Source: Saccharina japonica (taxonomy: Eukaryota; Sar; Phaeophyceae; Laminariales; Laminariaceae). Taken from it: a stretch of DNA of 64,000 bases. Every line of letters starts with the position of its first letter. Positions within the stretch are counted from its first letter, which is position 1. The DNA is taken from positions 207,592 to 271,591 of the forward strand of contig MEHQ01002894.1 of the NCBI GenBank assembly GCA_008828725.1. The letters run 5' to 3'. The position numbers and the translations under genes were made by a program. A model generated the notes under the pieces. The model was not told the origin of the DNA and did no database searches. It saw only the letters and a program-made list of their open reading frames with translations. Shown one piece after another: positions 1 to 11,652 of the stretch.

Positions 1-334
1 AATGATCGTATCACGTAGTGTGTATATGGTAAGGCACCCGCGAGGCAGTTACATAGTGCTCCCAAAGCTGTCTCAGGAAGTGGCCACACCAGAAATTAAA
101 TTAACTCATGGAAGCTGTCATCCATATGCAAGTCCGCCTCAGAGGCGGTTCTTAGCAGGATACAGCTCACCCTCTATGCTACTCGCCCAATACCTCACGG
201 CGCTTCGCGCTTGGTGCAAGCAATGTCTGCCTGGTTGGTGAAAGCCCAACGTGCTCCGTCCCGGCATTGTAGGGATGCGAGGGTCCATGGTCTTATGACT
301 ACGGCCGTGCACGACATGAGTACATCCCCCATAT
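1..334 (+). repeat. Poly-C-tailed dispersed repeat, copy 1
   Basis: This is the longest copy of a dispersed repeat seen about ten times in the window. It runs from a 5' block (GTATCACGTAGTG, then GGCCACACCAGAAATTAAAT) through a small hairpin (CCGCCTCAGAGGCGG) and GGCGCTTCGCGCTTGGTGC to GTGCACGACATGAGTAC followed by a short C run. Other copies end in C runs of 13 to about 39 bases at the same point, so the 3' end is fixed and tail-like. No coding capacity is seen. A retroposon (SINE-like) origin is inferred from the fixed 3' end plus tail; I could not assign a tRNA- or 5S-like head. Confidence 0.75.
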
Positions 335-337
335 ACC

Positions 338-442
338 GTCTGCCTGGTTGGTGAAAACCCAACGTGCTCTGTTCCGGCATTGTAGGGATGCAAGGGTCTA
401 TGATCATGCGACTACGGCCGTGCACGACACGAGTACCATATA
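338..442 (+). repeat. Poly-C-tailed repeat, partial tandem copy
   Basis: The 3' part of the element at 1-334 is repeated here, from GTCTGCCTGGTTGGTG to GCACGACACGAGTACC, directly after the first copy. The C tail is absent. Confidence 0.7.
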
Positions 443-1330
443 CCATAGCACCAGCTATCAGTACGATTAATAGCGTGTCGCTCGCCGTACCTGTGCAAAC
501 AATTCCTGCAGGAGTATGAAGAACTGCATGACGATCGAAGCCAAACCACTGAGAAATGTCAACATCGGGGAGCGTGCGTTGACCCTCATTTTCGCTCGCC
601 TGCGCCAAAGAAACGTAGAAGGGGGTGCAGGGCGGAGCTTTGCGTCAGTTTCAAAGAGGGGCATTAGGGGTCAAGGTTGGTTAGTGGAGGAAAGCATCTC
701 CTCATACTGCAGTACACCTGGTACGTAAACACCCAGGGACCTTATAAGAGTGCCCAACAAAGTTTATATCGCTCCAAATGTGCATGTAAATGTATCTATA
801 TTATCAAATGCTGTTATTAATAGTCTGTCTGTTTGGAATCATGACCTCACTATCCAGCTCCAGAGCGCTTCATTCCAGCCTTGCCCCATACGGTACGGAG
901 GTTGGGTGCCACAACAACTGGAACGCCGAGTCTCCTGCCCCGCCGAGTCCTGGCCGTCGCGTGCTGAGCATCGCTACAACCTCAACAACAGTGACAACGG
1001 ACGGCCATGTAACGAGAAATTGAACTCTACATTTATTCACCAGTGGTCCTTATATTTCCGTTCAGAATGGTACATCATAGCATACTCCGAGTACTGTCGT
1101 CATGGTCTCACGATTCTCGCGATCCAGAGCGTTTCAGTCCCGCCTTGCGGTATCGGTAGAGAGAGTGCGAGACGCAATAAGCGGGGCACTGTATCTCAAG
1201 TCGCGCCGAGTCCTGGCCGTCGCGTACCGAGCACTGCCGACAGTCGTGGACGTATCACAATCCCGAGGAAGTCCTGACAACCATCCAGCCAATCTACGAG
1301 TAGCTGCTGACATAAAATGTTGAATTACGA
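443..1330. repeat. Intergenic stretch with one diverged direct repeat
   Basis: No gene is recognised. Segments 862-1000 and 1126-1260 are diverged direct copies, both containing CGCCGAGTCCTGGCCGTCGC. At about 1046 a half-copy of a hairpin family (CTTATATTTCCGTTCAGA) occurs, shared with 4232, 6951 and 48650. The open frame at 750-1277 runs through these repeats and is not supported as coding. Confidence 0.5.
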
Positions 1331-3410
1331 AATCGGCTGCTGATTGGTTGGCCAAATCCATGCCAGAGGCCGCTGGCTCTTCTAGAAAATCAATTCGGAA
1401 TAGAGCCGTCGAGGTTTCACTACACCCGGGGAGAATAGGATCCCATGCCCGGATCATACATCGATCCACGTCACTGTAAGTCCAACCAAGCGGGGACAAC
1501 AATGGCGATCCCCCGGGTCGACGCCGCCCCGCACGGTGTGGAGACCACACCACTATCGACTGGTCACTGATAGACTGACGCTCATGGAGAAAGCGGCACA
1601 CGGGGAGTATAAGATATAATCCCTTGATCATAAGTCTTTTCATACATCTACATCTCCAACAACACGGGGAAGATATCGGCCACCCCTTGGGTCGATACCG
1701 CTCCGCAAGTTGTGAAAACCCCACCGCCTCGGGGCAACGGCGAGGTACCGCAGCACCCGGGTATGATAGTGGCCCACCCCCAGATAACAATACATCTAAA
1801 AAAACAACAACCCGGGGTCGAAAACGGACACACCCCGGATCGATACCGCCTCGCAAGATGTGGAAACCCCAACCCCACGTTCTGATTGCTGATTTGGCTG
1901 GCTCTCATTGAGCCAGCGCGCGGCGAGAGTTGCCCCTCGGGGCAATGGCGAGGTCCCGCCGTACCCGGGGACGATAGGGCCCCATCCCCGGATGAGAAAA
2001 GCTTCCATACATCTACAACTCCACCAACCCGGGGACGAAAATACACACCCCCCAGGACGTTATCGCCTCGCAAGGTGTCGAAACGCCACCCCCATCGGCT
2101 AATTGCTGTGTCGGCTGGGGTTCATGGAGCCAGCGCGCAGCGAGATTCGCCCCTCGGGGCAACGGCGAGGTCCCGTTGAACCCGGAGATGATAGTGGCAC
2201 ATCCCCGGGTCATACGACGTTCCACACATCTACAAAACCAACAACCCGGTGTCGAAAACAGACATATACCTGATCGATACCGCCTCGCAAGGTGTGGAAA
2301 CCCCAACCCCAAGTTCTGATTGCGGGGTGGGCTGGCTCTCATGGAGCCAGCGCGCGGTGAGAGTTTCCCTTCGGGGCCATGGCAAGGTCCCGACGCACCC
2401 GGGGACGATACGGTCCCATCCCCGGATCAGAAGAATCTCCATAAATCTGCAACTCCAACAACCCGGGGACGAAAACGAACATCCTCCATGCCGATACCGC
2501 CTCACAAGGTGTGGAAACCCCACCCCCATCGGTTGGTTGCTGAGTGGGCTGGGGCTCATGGAGCCAGCGCGCAGCGAGAGTCGCCCCTCGGGGCAACGGC
2601 GAGATCCGCCGCACTCGGGGGTGATAGTGGCCCATGCCCGGATCATAAACTGTTCCACACATCTACAAAACCGATAACCCGGTGTCGAAAACAGACATAT
2701 CCCGGGTCGTGACCGCCTCGCAAGATGTGGAAACCCCAACCCCACGTCCTGATTGCTGATTTGGTTGGCTCTCATTGAGCCAGCGCGCGGCGAGAGTCGC
2801 CCCTCGGGGCAATGGCGAGGTCCCGCCGTACCCGGGGACGATAGGGCCCCATCCCCGGATCAGAAAAGCTTCCATACAGCTACAACTCCACCAACCTGGG
2901 GACGAAAATAGACCAACCCCAGGACGTTATCGCCTCGCAAGGTGTCGAAACGCCACCCCCATCGGCTAATTGCTATGTCGGCTGGGGCTCATAGAGCCAG
3001 CGCGCAACGAGAGTCACCCTTCGGGGCAACGGTGAGATCCGCCGCACTCGAGGGTGGTAGTGGCCCATGCCCGGATCATAAACTGTTCCACACATCTACA
3101 AAACCGATAACCCGGTGTCGAAAACGGACATATCCCGGGTCGTTACCGCCTCGCAAGGTGTGGAAACCCCAACCCCACGTTCTGATTGCTGATTTTGCTG
3201 GCTCTCATTGAGCCAGCTCGCGGCGAGAGTTGCCCCTCGGGGCAATGGCGCGGTCCCGCCGAACCCTGGGACGATACGGTCCCATCTACGGACCAGAAAC
3301 GCTTCCATACTTTTATAAAACCAACAACCCGGGGACGGAAACGGACACCCCCCGGGTCGATGCCGCCTCGTAAGGTGTGCCAACCCCACCTCCATCTGCT
3401 AATAATGGCT
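1330..3410 (+). repeat. ~215-bp satellite array
   Basis: About nine to ten head-to-tail monomers. The phase marker CAT-GAGCCAGCGCG occurs near 1909, 2131, 2340, 2559, 2773, 2990 and 3204, giving spacings of 209-222 bp. Each monomer has the inverted repeat GGCTC-N5-GAGCC, CCCCTCGGGGCAA, CCCGGGGACGATA and CCTCGCAAGGTGTGGAAACC. Two monomer types alternate in part, one with AGAAAAGCTTCC and one with TAGTGGCCCATG. Positions 864 bp apart (for example 1864 and 2728) are closest to each other, so a higher-order unit of two or four monomers is likely. Proline/arginine-rich open frames here are repeat artefacts. Confidence 0.9.
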
Positions 3411-3715
3411 GAGTGGGATGCGTGCTACGATAGAGATAGCTCTTTTCGGCTGAAATGGTTTCTGAATGATCGAGCTCACCACCCAAATTCGGCGGACTGC
3501 CATTTTTTTATTTTTGTTGCAATCGTGTTCCTATTAATTTGTGATAAGACTGGGTGAGACACAGAGTATCCCCTTGCAGGTTTGTCTATTAAGCATCCTT
3601 GGTGTTACTCACTTTCCGTAGAGTCAAGCGTAGAAGAGAAGCAGCTTATAACAAATTATTAATAGCATGCTTCGGCCATGGGATGGTTAATCGGATAGCA
3701 CTTTTACTTTCCTCC

Positions 3716-3836
3716 CTTAATGCCCTTAATGCCCTTAATGCCCTTAATGCCCTTAATGCCCTTAATGACCTTAATGCCATTAATGCCCTTAATGCCCTTA
3801 ATGCCCTTAATGCCCTTAATGCCTCCCTTAATGATC
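3716..3836 (+). repeat. 9-bp minisatellite (CCCTTAATG)n
   Basis: About twelve copies of CCCTTAATG with a few variant units. A three-unit remnant of the same repeat is found at 6510-6540, at the edge of the duplicated block. Confidence 0.92.
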
Positions 3837-3839
3837 ACT

Positions 3840-4215
3840 TTGGGGTGATCTATAGAGCTCTTCAAGTGAAGCGCGCGGCGAAAGTTGCCTCTCGGGACAA
3901 TGACGAGGTCCTGCCGCACCCGGGGACGATAACGTGCCATCCCCGGACCAGAAACGCTTCCATACATCTACAACACCAACAACCCGGGGATGAAAATAGA
4001 CATCCCCCGGGTCGATACCGACCCGCAAGTTGCGGAAACCTCAACCCAACGGTCTGATGGCTGATTGGGATGGGGCTCATGGAGCCAACGCCCGGCAGGA
4101 GTTACTCCTCGAGACAACGTCGAGGTCCCGCCGCACCCGGAGATGATAAGGCCCCATCCCCGGATCATAAATCCTTCCATACATCTACAAATCCAACAAC
4201 ACCGCACCCCCCGGG
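3840..4215 (+). repeat. Satellite dimer, copy in segmental duplication 1
   Basis: Two monomers of the ~215-bp satellite separated from the main array by the 9-bp minisatellite and unique sequence. They contain AAGCGCGCGGCGAAAGTTGC, CCCGGGGACGATAACG and GCTCATGGAGCC. The same dimer occurs at 6551-6927 with few differences. Confidence 0.85.
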
Positions 4216-5035
4216 TCGATACCGGCCTGCACGGTGGTTCTTACATTTCCGTTCAGAGTGGTACATCACAGCACGCTAGGTACTACATATACTACTATGG
4301 GAAACGTAGGGCTAGCGCCACGGGCGGGGCCGAGGCCGTACCGATAGTATATAAGAACGTCGCAGCTTTCGTACGTTCTCACGGCATATATATCATATTA
4401 TTTGTCAATCGATGCAAGGGACGTTTCGATTAGCACAAAAAAACTTAAAATGTGCTTACGGCAGCATGAGGATTAGGGACATTGCACGCCGTTACGGTCC
4501 ATGCGCAACTATAAGGGACAGTCAGATGACCGCATATGCTCCGGTATGTCCCGATTTTCTACGAGGAGACGGATACACCATGCAGTTTTGAGACGGTGAG
4601 CGCCCTCCCATGAACCGCCTAGGGAACAAATACTAGAGCTGTGAGTCGGACCGCCTTAAGTCACCAACTATTCATTAGTCGGACTATTTGTTATTAATAG
4701 TCCGCTTCCAGGAGGTGCCGACTATCCGACTGATTGGTTTTCCATGCTTACGGGAAGGATTGTTGAATACGGGATATATAAATATATAAATACTTTTTAT
4801 GTATTCAGTTGTAGGCTGGACCCCCCTCGGCTGAGTTGGCTTGCTTTGCTCGCTGTTGACTTAAATGTCGGCAAACCGACTTGCAAACTAAAGTCACAGC
4901 TTGTCAGCTAACGGCATCTACCGACTAGTTATTGCTGTAGTTAGGGAAATCCTGCCGACTACCAGCTGCTCTACGCGGGTGAAATATGTGAAATACCCAC
5001 TGCTGTATTCTCACGAATGGGCATATGCCTTATAT

Positions 5036-5126
5036 GGCATACCCCTCTGTCTCGAAATTTAAGAACCGTTTGTACCTTAATATTCAATCCAAAAGGTTCT
5101 TATTTTTTGGGACAGAGTGGTATTCC
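5036..5126. mobile_element. 91-bp hairpin MITE (ACCACTCTGT...GGACCGTTT family)
   Basis: A near-perfect inverted repeat: GGCATACCCCTCTGTCTCG and AAGAACCGTTT on the left pair with AAAGGTTCTTA and GGGACAGAGTGGTATTCC on the right. Related copies or halves lie at 1046, 4232, 6951, 7743-7833, 27871, 48589-48676, 49776 and 50081-50167. Confidence 0.75.
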
Positions 5127-5171
5127 TTTCTGGGTAACTCCTCTGTCAAGGAGTATACTTTAATGCTAATA

Positions 5172-5307
5172 TTACGGGGACCCACAGCCCACAGTAAATA
5201 GGACCAAATGTTGTTACAGTAGTAAAAAGACGTACATATATGCTCTGGTAGGTGCTTGGGTTTACCGCAGATCCTAGCAGGTATTCACTATGGTCTCCCG
5301 TAACAAT
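5172..5307. mobile_element. Foldback MITE family F1, copy nested in long-TIR element
   Basis: Family F1 has termini ACGGGGGACCATAGTAAATA and its inverse, with AGGACCAAATATTGTTA and a TATATAGGTTTTTGTGTG-like core. This copy has the left end ATTACGGGGACCC, AGTAAATAGGACCAAATG inside, and the right end CACTATGGTCTCCCGTAA. It is duplicated at 7876-8012. Confidence 0.75.
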
Positions 5308-5974
5308 AGTCAGTAATAGACAGTAATAGTCGGCAACAGTCAGTCACAAATATGTGGCCCAAAAGAAGCTGTAAGACATGCCCTATCCTAGTACGCCTCC
5401 GACCGATGCTGCAACTCCACTGTAACCGCTGTAACCGCTGTAACCGTCACGTGTTTTCCGGCTAATTATGCTACTATTTAATAATCAGATGCGAACTCGA
5501 CCGCGCTGTAGCCAGCAATTTGCCGCCAGAGACATACCGAGAGAGCTTACTGTGAGCAGGCTTGGGGTGGGTCATCAATTCCCCAGGGCGGTGGTTGGCT
5601 TAATATACAACTACGAGTAACACCGGGGCTCATTTATAGAACTGTGACTCGGCAGGATTTCACGACTAAAATCTGGTCGGTAGATGCCGTTAGGCGACGA
5701 ATCGCCTTTACTCGGCAAGTCGGCTGGTGAGAAGCCGGCTGATGGCCACTTGGCCTGTCTATTTTAGCCAGGCGAGCGAATCGAGCCAATTCAGCCGAGA
5801 GGGGCCCGCCTATAAATGAAAAACGTATCCCGCATTCAACAATCCTTCCTACGAACGAAGAACCCAGTAAGTCGGATAGTCCGCACCTCTGAGAAATGAC
5901 TAACTACTGGCCAATGACTAGTTGGTGACTTAAGTCGTGCCGACCTACAGCTTTATTGATTGCAATTGGATTTA

Positions 5975-6507
5975 CTGCACTACACTGCACTGCACTGCAC
6001 TGCACTGCACTGCACTGCACTGCACTGCACTGCACTGCACTGCACTGCACTGCACTACACTGCACTGCAATGCGCCGCACCACACTGCACTACACTAAAC
6101 TACGCTACCCTAACCTACCCTACGCTACGCAACGCTACACTACGCTACACTACACAACACTACGCTACGCAACGCTACACTACACTACACTACACCACAC
6201 CACACTATACTATGCTACACTGCGCTACGCTACACTACACTACACTACACCACACTGCGCTACACTGCACCACACTACACTACAGTACACTACACTACAC
6301 TGCACTACACTACACTGCACTACACTACACTACACTACACTACACTACACTACACTACACTACACTACACTACACTACACTACACTACACTACACTACAC
6401 TACACTACACTACACCACACTACACTACACTACACTACACTACACTACACTACACTACACTACACTACTCTACACCACACTACATTACATTACTCTACAC
6501 CACACTA
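5975..6507 (+). repeat. 5-bp minisatellite (CTACA/CTGCA)n, array 1
   Basis: Over 500 bp of pentanucleotide repeat, CTGCA-rich at the left and CTACA-rich at the right. Because 5 and 3 share no factor, every forward frame reads the same five codons (Leu-His-Tyr-Thr-Thr). No stop arises, which produces long false open frames. It starts just after the right end of the long-TIR element. Confidence 0.95.
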
Positions 6508-6550
6508 CATAATGCCCTTAATGCCCTTAATGCCTCCCTTAATAATCACT

Positions 6551-6927
6551 TTGGGGTGATCTATAGAGCTCTTCAAGTGAAGCGCGCGGCGAAAGTTGCC
6601 TCTCGGGACAATGACGAGGTCCTGCCGCACCCGAGGACGATAACGTGCCATCCCCGGACCAGAAACGCTTCCATACATCTACAACACCAACAACCTGGGG
6701 ATGAAAATAGACATCCCCCGGGTCGATACCGACCCGCAAGTTGCGGAAACCTCAACCCAACGGTCTGATGGCTGATTGGGATGGGGCTCATGGAGCCAAC
6801 GCCCGGCAGGAGTTACTCCTCGAGACAACGTCGAGGTCCCGCCGCACCCGGAGATGATAAGGCCCCATCCCCGGATCATAAATCCTTCCATATATCTACA
6901 AATCCAACAACACCGCACCCCCCGGGT
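6551..6927 (+). repeat. Satellite dimer, copy in segmental duplication 2
   Basis: Near-identical to 3840-4215. Confidence 0.85.
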
Positions 6928-7742
6928 CGATACCGGCCTGCACGGTGGTTCTTACATTTCCGTTCAGAGTGGTACATCACAGCACGCTAGGTACTACATA
7001 TACTACTATGGGAAACGTAGGGCTAGCGCCACGGGCGGGGCCGAGGCCGTACCGATAGTATATAAGAACGTCGCAGCTTTCGTACGTTCTCACGGCATAT
7101 AATATTAGTTGTCAATCGATGCAAGGGACGTTTCGATTAGCACAAAAAAACTTAAAATGTGCTTACGGCAGCATGAGGATTAGGGACATTGCACGCCGTT
7201 ACGGTCCATGCGCAACTATAAGGGACAGTCAGATGACCGCATAAGCTCCGGTATGTCCCGATTTTCTACGAGGAGACGGATACACCATGCAGTTTTGAGA
7301 CGGTGAGCGCGCTCCCATGAACCGCCTAGGGAACAAATACTAGAGCTGTGAGTCGGACCGCCTTAAGTCACCAACTATTCATTAGTCGGACTATTTGTTA
7401 TTAATAGTCCGCTTCCAGGAGGTGCCGACTATCCGACTGATTGGTTGTCCATGCTTACGGGAAGGATTGTTGAATACGAGATATATAAATATATAAATAC
7501 TTTGTATGTATTCAGTTGTAGGCTGGACCCCCCTCGGCTGAGTTGGCTTGCTTTGCTCGCTGTTGACTTAAATGTCGGCAAACCGACTTGCAAACTAAAG
7601 TCACAGCTTGTCAGCTAACGGCATCTACCGACTAGTTATTGCTGTAGTTAGGGAAATCCTGCCGACTACCAGCTGCTCTACGCGGGTGAAATATGTGAAA
7701 TACCCACTGCTGTATTCTCACGAATGGGCATATGCCTTATAT

Positions 7743-7833
7743 GGCATACCCCTCTGTCTCAAAATTTAAGAACCGTTTGTACCTTAATATTCAATCCAAA
7801 AGGTTCTTATTTTTTGGGACAGAGTGGTATTCC
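7743..7833. mobile_element. 91-bp hairpin MITE, duplicated copy
   Basis: Copy of 5036-5126 within duplication copy 2. Confidence 0.75.
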
Positions 7834-7875
7834 TTTCTGGGTAACTCCTCTGTCAAGGAGTATACTTTAATGCTA

Positions 7876-8012
7876 ATATTACGGGGACCCACAGCCCACA
7901 GTAAATAGGACCAAATGTTGTTACAGTAGTAAAAAGACGTACATATATGCTCTGGTAGGTGCTTGGGTTTACCGCAGATCCTAGCAGGTATTCACTATGG
8001 TCTCCCGTAACA
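7876..8012. mobile_element. Foldback MITE F1, duplicated copy
   Basis: Copy of 5172-5307 within duplication copy 2. Confidence 0.75.
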
Positions 8013-8667
8013 ATAGTCAGTAATAGACAGTAATCGTCGGTAACAGTCAGTCACAATTATGTTGCCCAAAAGAAGCTGTAAGGCATGCCCTATCCTAGTA
8101 CGCCTCCGACCGATGCTGCAACTCCATTGTAACCGCTGTAACCGCTGTAACCGCTGTAACCGTCACGTGTTTTCCGGCTAAGTATGCTACTAATCAGATG
8201 CCAACTCGACCGCGCTGTAGCTAGCAATTTGCCGCCAGAGACATACCGAGAGAGCTTGCTGTGAGCAGGCTTGGGATGGGTCATCAATTCCCCAGGGCGG
8301 TGGGTTGGCTTAATATACAACTACGAGTAACACCGGGGCTCATTTATAGAACTGTGACTCGGCAGGATTTCACGACTAAAATCTGGTCGGTAGATGCCGT
8401 TAGGCGACGAATCGCCTTTACTCGGCAAGTCGGCTGGTGAGAAGCCGGCTGATGGCCACTTGGCCTGTCTATTTAAGCCAGGCGAGCGAATCGAGCCAAT
8501 TCAGCCGAGAGAGGCCCGCCTATAAATGAAAAACGTATCCCGCATTCAACAATCCTTCCTACGAACGAGGAAACCCAGTAACTCGGATAGTCCGCACCTC
8601 TGAGAAATGGCCAATGACTAGTTGGCGACTTAGTCGTGCCGACCCACAGCTCTATTGATCACAGTTG

Positions 8668-9184
8668 GATTTACTGCACTACACTGCACTGCACTGCACT
8701 GCACTACACTGCACTACACTACACTGCACTGCAATGCGCCGCACCACACTGCACTACACTAAACTACGCTACCCTAACCTACCCTACGCTACGCTACGCT
8801 ACACTACACTACACTACACTACACAAAACTACGCTACGCAACGCTACACTACACTGCACCACACCACACTACACTATGCTACACTGCGCTACGCTACACT
8901 ACACTACACTGCACTACACTTCACTACACTTCACTACACTACACTACACTACACTACACTACACTACACTACACTACACTACGCTACACTACACTACACT
9001 ACACTACACTACACTGCACTACACTACACTACACTACACTACACTACACTACACTACACTACACTACGCTACACTACACTACACTACACTACACTACACT
9101 GCACTACACTACACTACACTACACTACACTACACTACACTACACTACACCACACTACACTACACTGCACTACACTCTACACCAC
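8668..9184 (+). repeat. 5-bp minisatellite (CTACA/CTGCA)n, array 2
   Basis: Same repeat and same position relative to the long-TIR element as array 1, but independently expanded. Forward open frames here are repeat artefacts. Confidence 0.95.
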
Positions 9185-10374
9185 ACCACACTGGCTACCT
9201 ATTATTAATAGTCGGTTTACTACACCACATAAAGTTCACCACACTACACGGTATACTCTAGTTGAAGCAGTTGAAGCCGACTATTACTGCAATATCAACA
9301 GTTAGTTGCTACTGTAGCTGGGTGGCAACGTGAGCCAGCTAACTGTCTTACCAGCTACCAGTATAAGTATAGTATATAGCAGGTGTTATATCAGTAAAAA
9401 GCTCACCTCGAGCCCCAAACAAAGCGCCAAGTTAGACACAAAGACGCTGACCGTCGCAGAAAGGACCCCACACAACAACTGGTGTACGTACAGTAGTAAC
9501 TACAGTAGTAGTCAGCGGCAAGTTGTATACAAATAGGCCAAAACTCACGGCCCATCGATCGTCATCGAGGCCCGATTGATAGAACCTTCACCTTTCATGT
9601 TTGAAGTCATTGGACTCTTCTGCAATTTACTATTTTTGTCCACATTTTGTTTTTCTCCATCCCAATTGTTATCTTCGCCCTTCTTCTTTTATCTCCCATC
9701 TTCAGTCGTGACTCAGATCCGGGGCCACAAGGTAGGCGTTTCTCCTCCCTCCCCACTACGATAACGATACGGTTCGCGCCTTGTGTTTTTATCGCGAGAA
9801 GATCCCCGCGCTTTCTTTCTTCCCTCGGCGAATCTCGTCTAATAATGGTGCATAGGTATGTGTGGATGGTGCGATTGAAACAAGCTACTGCTGCTGCAAC
9901 ATTGTCAGACGGCCGACCGGGGATATCGATCGCTGCACCTTTCAGTGATTAAGGTGTGTGTGTGTGTGTGAAGCCAACAAAACAGCGCGCACGTTCGCAA
10001 AAATGTGTCGGCAAATTCGCGTTGGACAAAGTAAAACCAACTTTTAAACGCAAACGAACAACTAACTGCTTATACGTATGTGTTGACATATTATTTTGCT
10101 TGCGTTTTGCCACATCCGGCAGCGTGATGGTCTTCATCCTTGAACACACATACAAAAAAAATCCCCTTTTTTTACACCCCCCCCCTATAAATATATGATA
10201 TATTTATAGGTTGGGTTGGCGTCGGTTGGCAACGACGCTGTAAAACACGCCACTCGCTGCGTGAGCTAGACAACCAGGGTGCCGTTTTTTTTTGTTATTT
10301 TTTTTGGCGGTCACCAAAGCTGGCGGTCGAGTAGATCATTTGTGCGGGGTGGAGAACCTTTTGCTCCGCACAAG
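9185..10374. other. Duplicated non-repeat stretch, no convincing gene
   Basis: Repeated at 11653-12831. It contains a pyrimidine-rich segment (9600-9760), a (TG)n run near 9956, a C run at 10178-10186 and an AT-rich palindrome at 10187-10211. The open frame at 9647-9952 (and its longer counterpart 12028-12405) has no recognised domain. The same 3-kb neighbourhood carries GTGACTCAGATCCGGGGCCA, which recurs near 30785 next to another poly-C repeat copy. Confidence 0.5.
10187..10211. promoter_or_regulatory. TATA-like perfect palindrome
   Basis: CTATAAATATAT and ATATATTTATAG flank a single G, giving a 25-bp palindrome immediately after a C run. It is duplicated near 12640-12664. It could be a TATA element or simply a cruciform-forming repeat; no adjacent gene supports a promoter. 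Confidence 0.3.
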
Positions 10375-10492
10375 GGGAATGGTCGTATCACGTAGTGTTA
10401 ATATGGTAAGGCATCCGCGAGGCAGTTACATAGTAAAACCCATTGCTGTCTCCGGAAGTGGCCACACCAGAAATTAAATTAACTCATTGAAG
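10375..10492 (+). repeat. Poly-C repeat family, 5' part only
   Basis: Matches positions 1-113 of the window (GTATCACGTAGTG to AATTAACTCATTGAAG) and is cut by the block B duplication junction. Confidence 0.7.
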
Positions 10493-10944
10493 AGCAATTT
10501 GCCGCCAGAGACATACCGAGAGAGCTTACTGTGAGCAGGCTTGGGGTGGGTCATCAATTCCCCAGGGCGGTGGTTGGCTTAATATACAACTACGAGTAAC
10601 ACCGGGGCTCATTTATAGAACTGTGACTCGGCAGGATTTCACGACTAAAATCTGGTCGGTAGATGCCGTTAGGCGACGAATCGCCTTTACTCGGCAAGTC
10701 GGCTGGTGAGAAGCCGGCTGATGGCCACTTGGCCTGTCTATTCAAGCCAGGCGAGCGAATCGAGCCAATTCAGCCGAGAGAGGCCCGCCTATAAATGAAA
10801 AACGTATCCCGCATTCAACAATCCTTCCTACGAACGAGGAAACCCAGTAACTCGGATAGTCCGCACCTCTGAGAAATGGCTAACTACTACTACTGTATAC
10901 TGGCCAATGACTAGATGGCGACTTAGTCGTGCCGACCCACAGCT
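10493..10944. mobile_element. Long-TIR DNA element, right arm only (copy 3)
   Basis: Right-arm sequence of the 1.3-kb element, including AACGGCATCTACCGAC in inverse and ending GCCGACCCACAGCT. The left part is absent because the duplication breakpoint lies inside the element. Confidence 0.75.
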
Positions 10945-10959
10945 CTATTGATCACAGTT

Positions 10960-11652
10960 GGATTTACTGCACTACACTGCACTGCACTGCACTGCACTAC
11001 ACTGCACTACACTACACTGCACTGCAATGCGCCACACCACACTGCACTACACTAAACTACGCTACCCTAACCTACCCTACGCTACGCTACGCTACACTAC
11101 ACTACACTACACTACACTACACTACACTACGCTACGCAACGCTACACTACACTGCACCACACCACACCACACTATGCTACACTGCGCTACGCTACACTAC
11201 ACTACACTGCACTACACTTCACTACACTACACTACACTACACTACACTACGCTACACTACACTACACTACACTACACTACACTGCACTACACTACACTAC
11301 ACTGCACTACACTGCACTACACTACACTACTCTACACTACACTACTCTACACTACACTACACTGCACTACACTACACTGCACTACACTACACTGCACTAC
11401 ACTACACTACACCACACTACACTACACTACACTACACTACACTGCACTACACCACACTACACGACACTGCACTACACTACACTACACCACACTACACTAC
11501 ACTACACTACACTACACTGCACTACACTACACTGCACTACACCACACCACTCTACACCACACTACACTACACCACACTACACCACACTGCACTACATCAC
11601 ACTACACCACACTGCACTACACTCTACACTGCACCACACTGCACTACACTGG
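10960..11652 (+). repeat. 5-bp minisatellite (CTACA/CTGCA)n, array 3
   Basis: Longest of the three arrays, about 690 bp. The 245-codon forward frame here is a by-product of the pentamer. Confidence 0.95.

Larger units (their letters stand above)
4637..5952. mobile_element. 1.3-kb long-TIR (Mutator-like) DNA element, copy 1
   Basis: The two ends are inverted copies of each other for roughly 330 bp with indels. Shared landmarks, left arm versus reverse complement of the right arm, are AAGTCACCAACTA, GACTATCCGACT, GGAAGGATTGTTGAAT, CTCGGCTGA-TTGGCT, AACGGCATCTACCGAC and GAAATCCTGCCGA. Long terminal inverted repeats with a non-coding middle are typical of non-autonomous Mutator-like elements; that family call is inference. 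It carries a 91-bp hairpin element at 5036-5126, a foldback element at 5172-5307 and a short (GTAACCGCT)n run near 5420. No transposase frame is present. Confidence 0.7.
3810..5960 (+). repeat. Segmental duplication block A, copy 1
   Basis: This block is nearly identical to 6508-8668 (offset about 2.70-2.71 kb). It contains the satellite dimer, a half hairpin element at 4230-4275, and a complete long-TIR element (4637-5952) with two smaller elements nested in it. No gene is recognised inside. Confidence 0.9.
7344..8651. mobile_element. 1.3-kb long-TIR (Mutator-like) DNA element, copy 2
   Basis: Second copy of the element at 4637-5952, carrying the same two nested hairpin elements, so they inserted before the segmental duplication. 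It shows a few substitutions and a small deletion near 8190. Confidence 0.7.
6508..8668 (+). repeat. Segmental duplication block A, copy 2
   Basis: Second copy of 3810-5960, with only scattered substitutions and small indels. It begins in a short (CCCTTAATG) remnant and continues into a second CTACA array. Confidence 0.9.
8223..10492 (+). repeat. Tandem segmental duplication block B, copy 1
   Basis: The block runs from AGCAATTTGCCGCCAGAG through the right arm of the long-TIR element, the CTACA array and ~1.3 kb of other sequence to the 5' part of the poly-C repeat (ending AACTCATTGAAG). At 10493 the sequence returns abruptly to AGCAATTTGCCGCC, so the second copy follows with no spacer. Confidence 0.9.

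Noticed and set aside
1134-3557. Many overlapping Pro/Arg-rich frames on both strands
   Set aside because: All are translations of the ~215-bp satellite; frames shift from monomer to monomer and none is preserved.
5956-6768. 270-codon forward frame (and similar frames at 8636-9261 and 10929-11666)
   Set aside because: They are made by the 5-bp CTACA/CTGCA repeat, which is open in all forward frames. No non-repeat domain is present.
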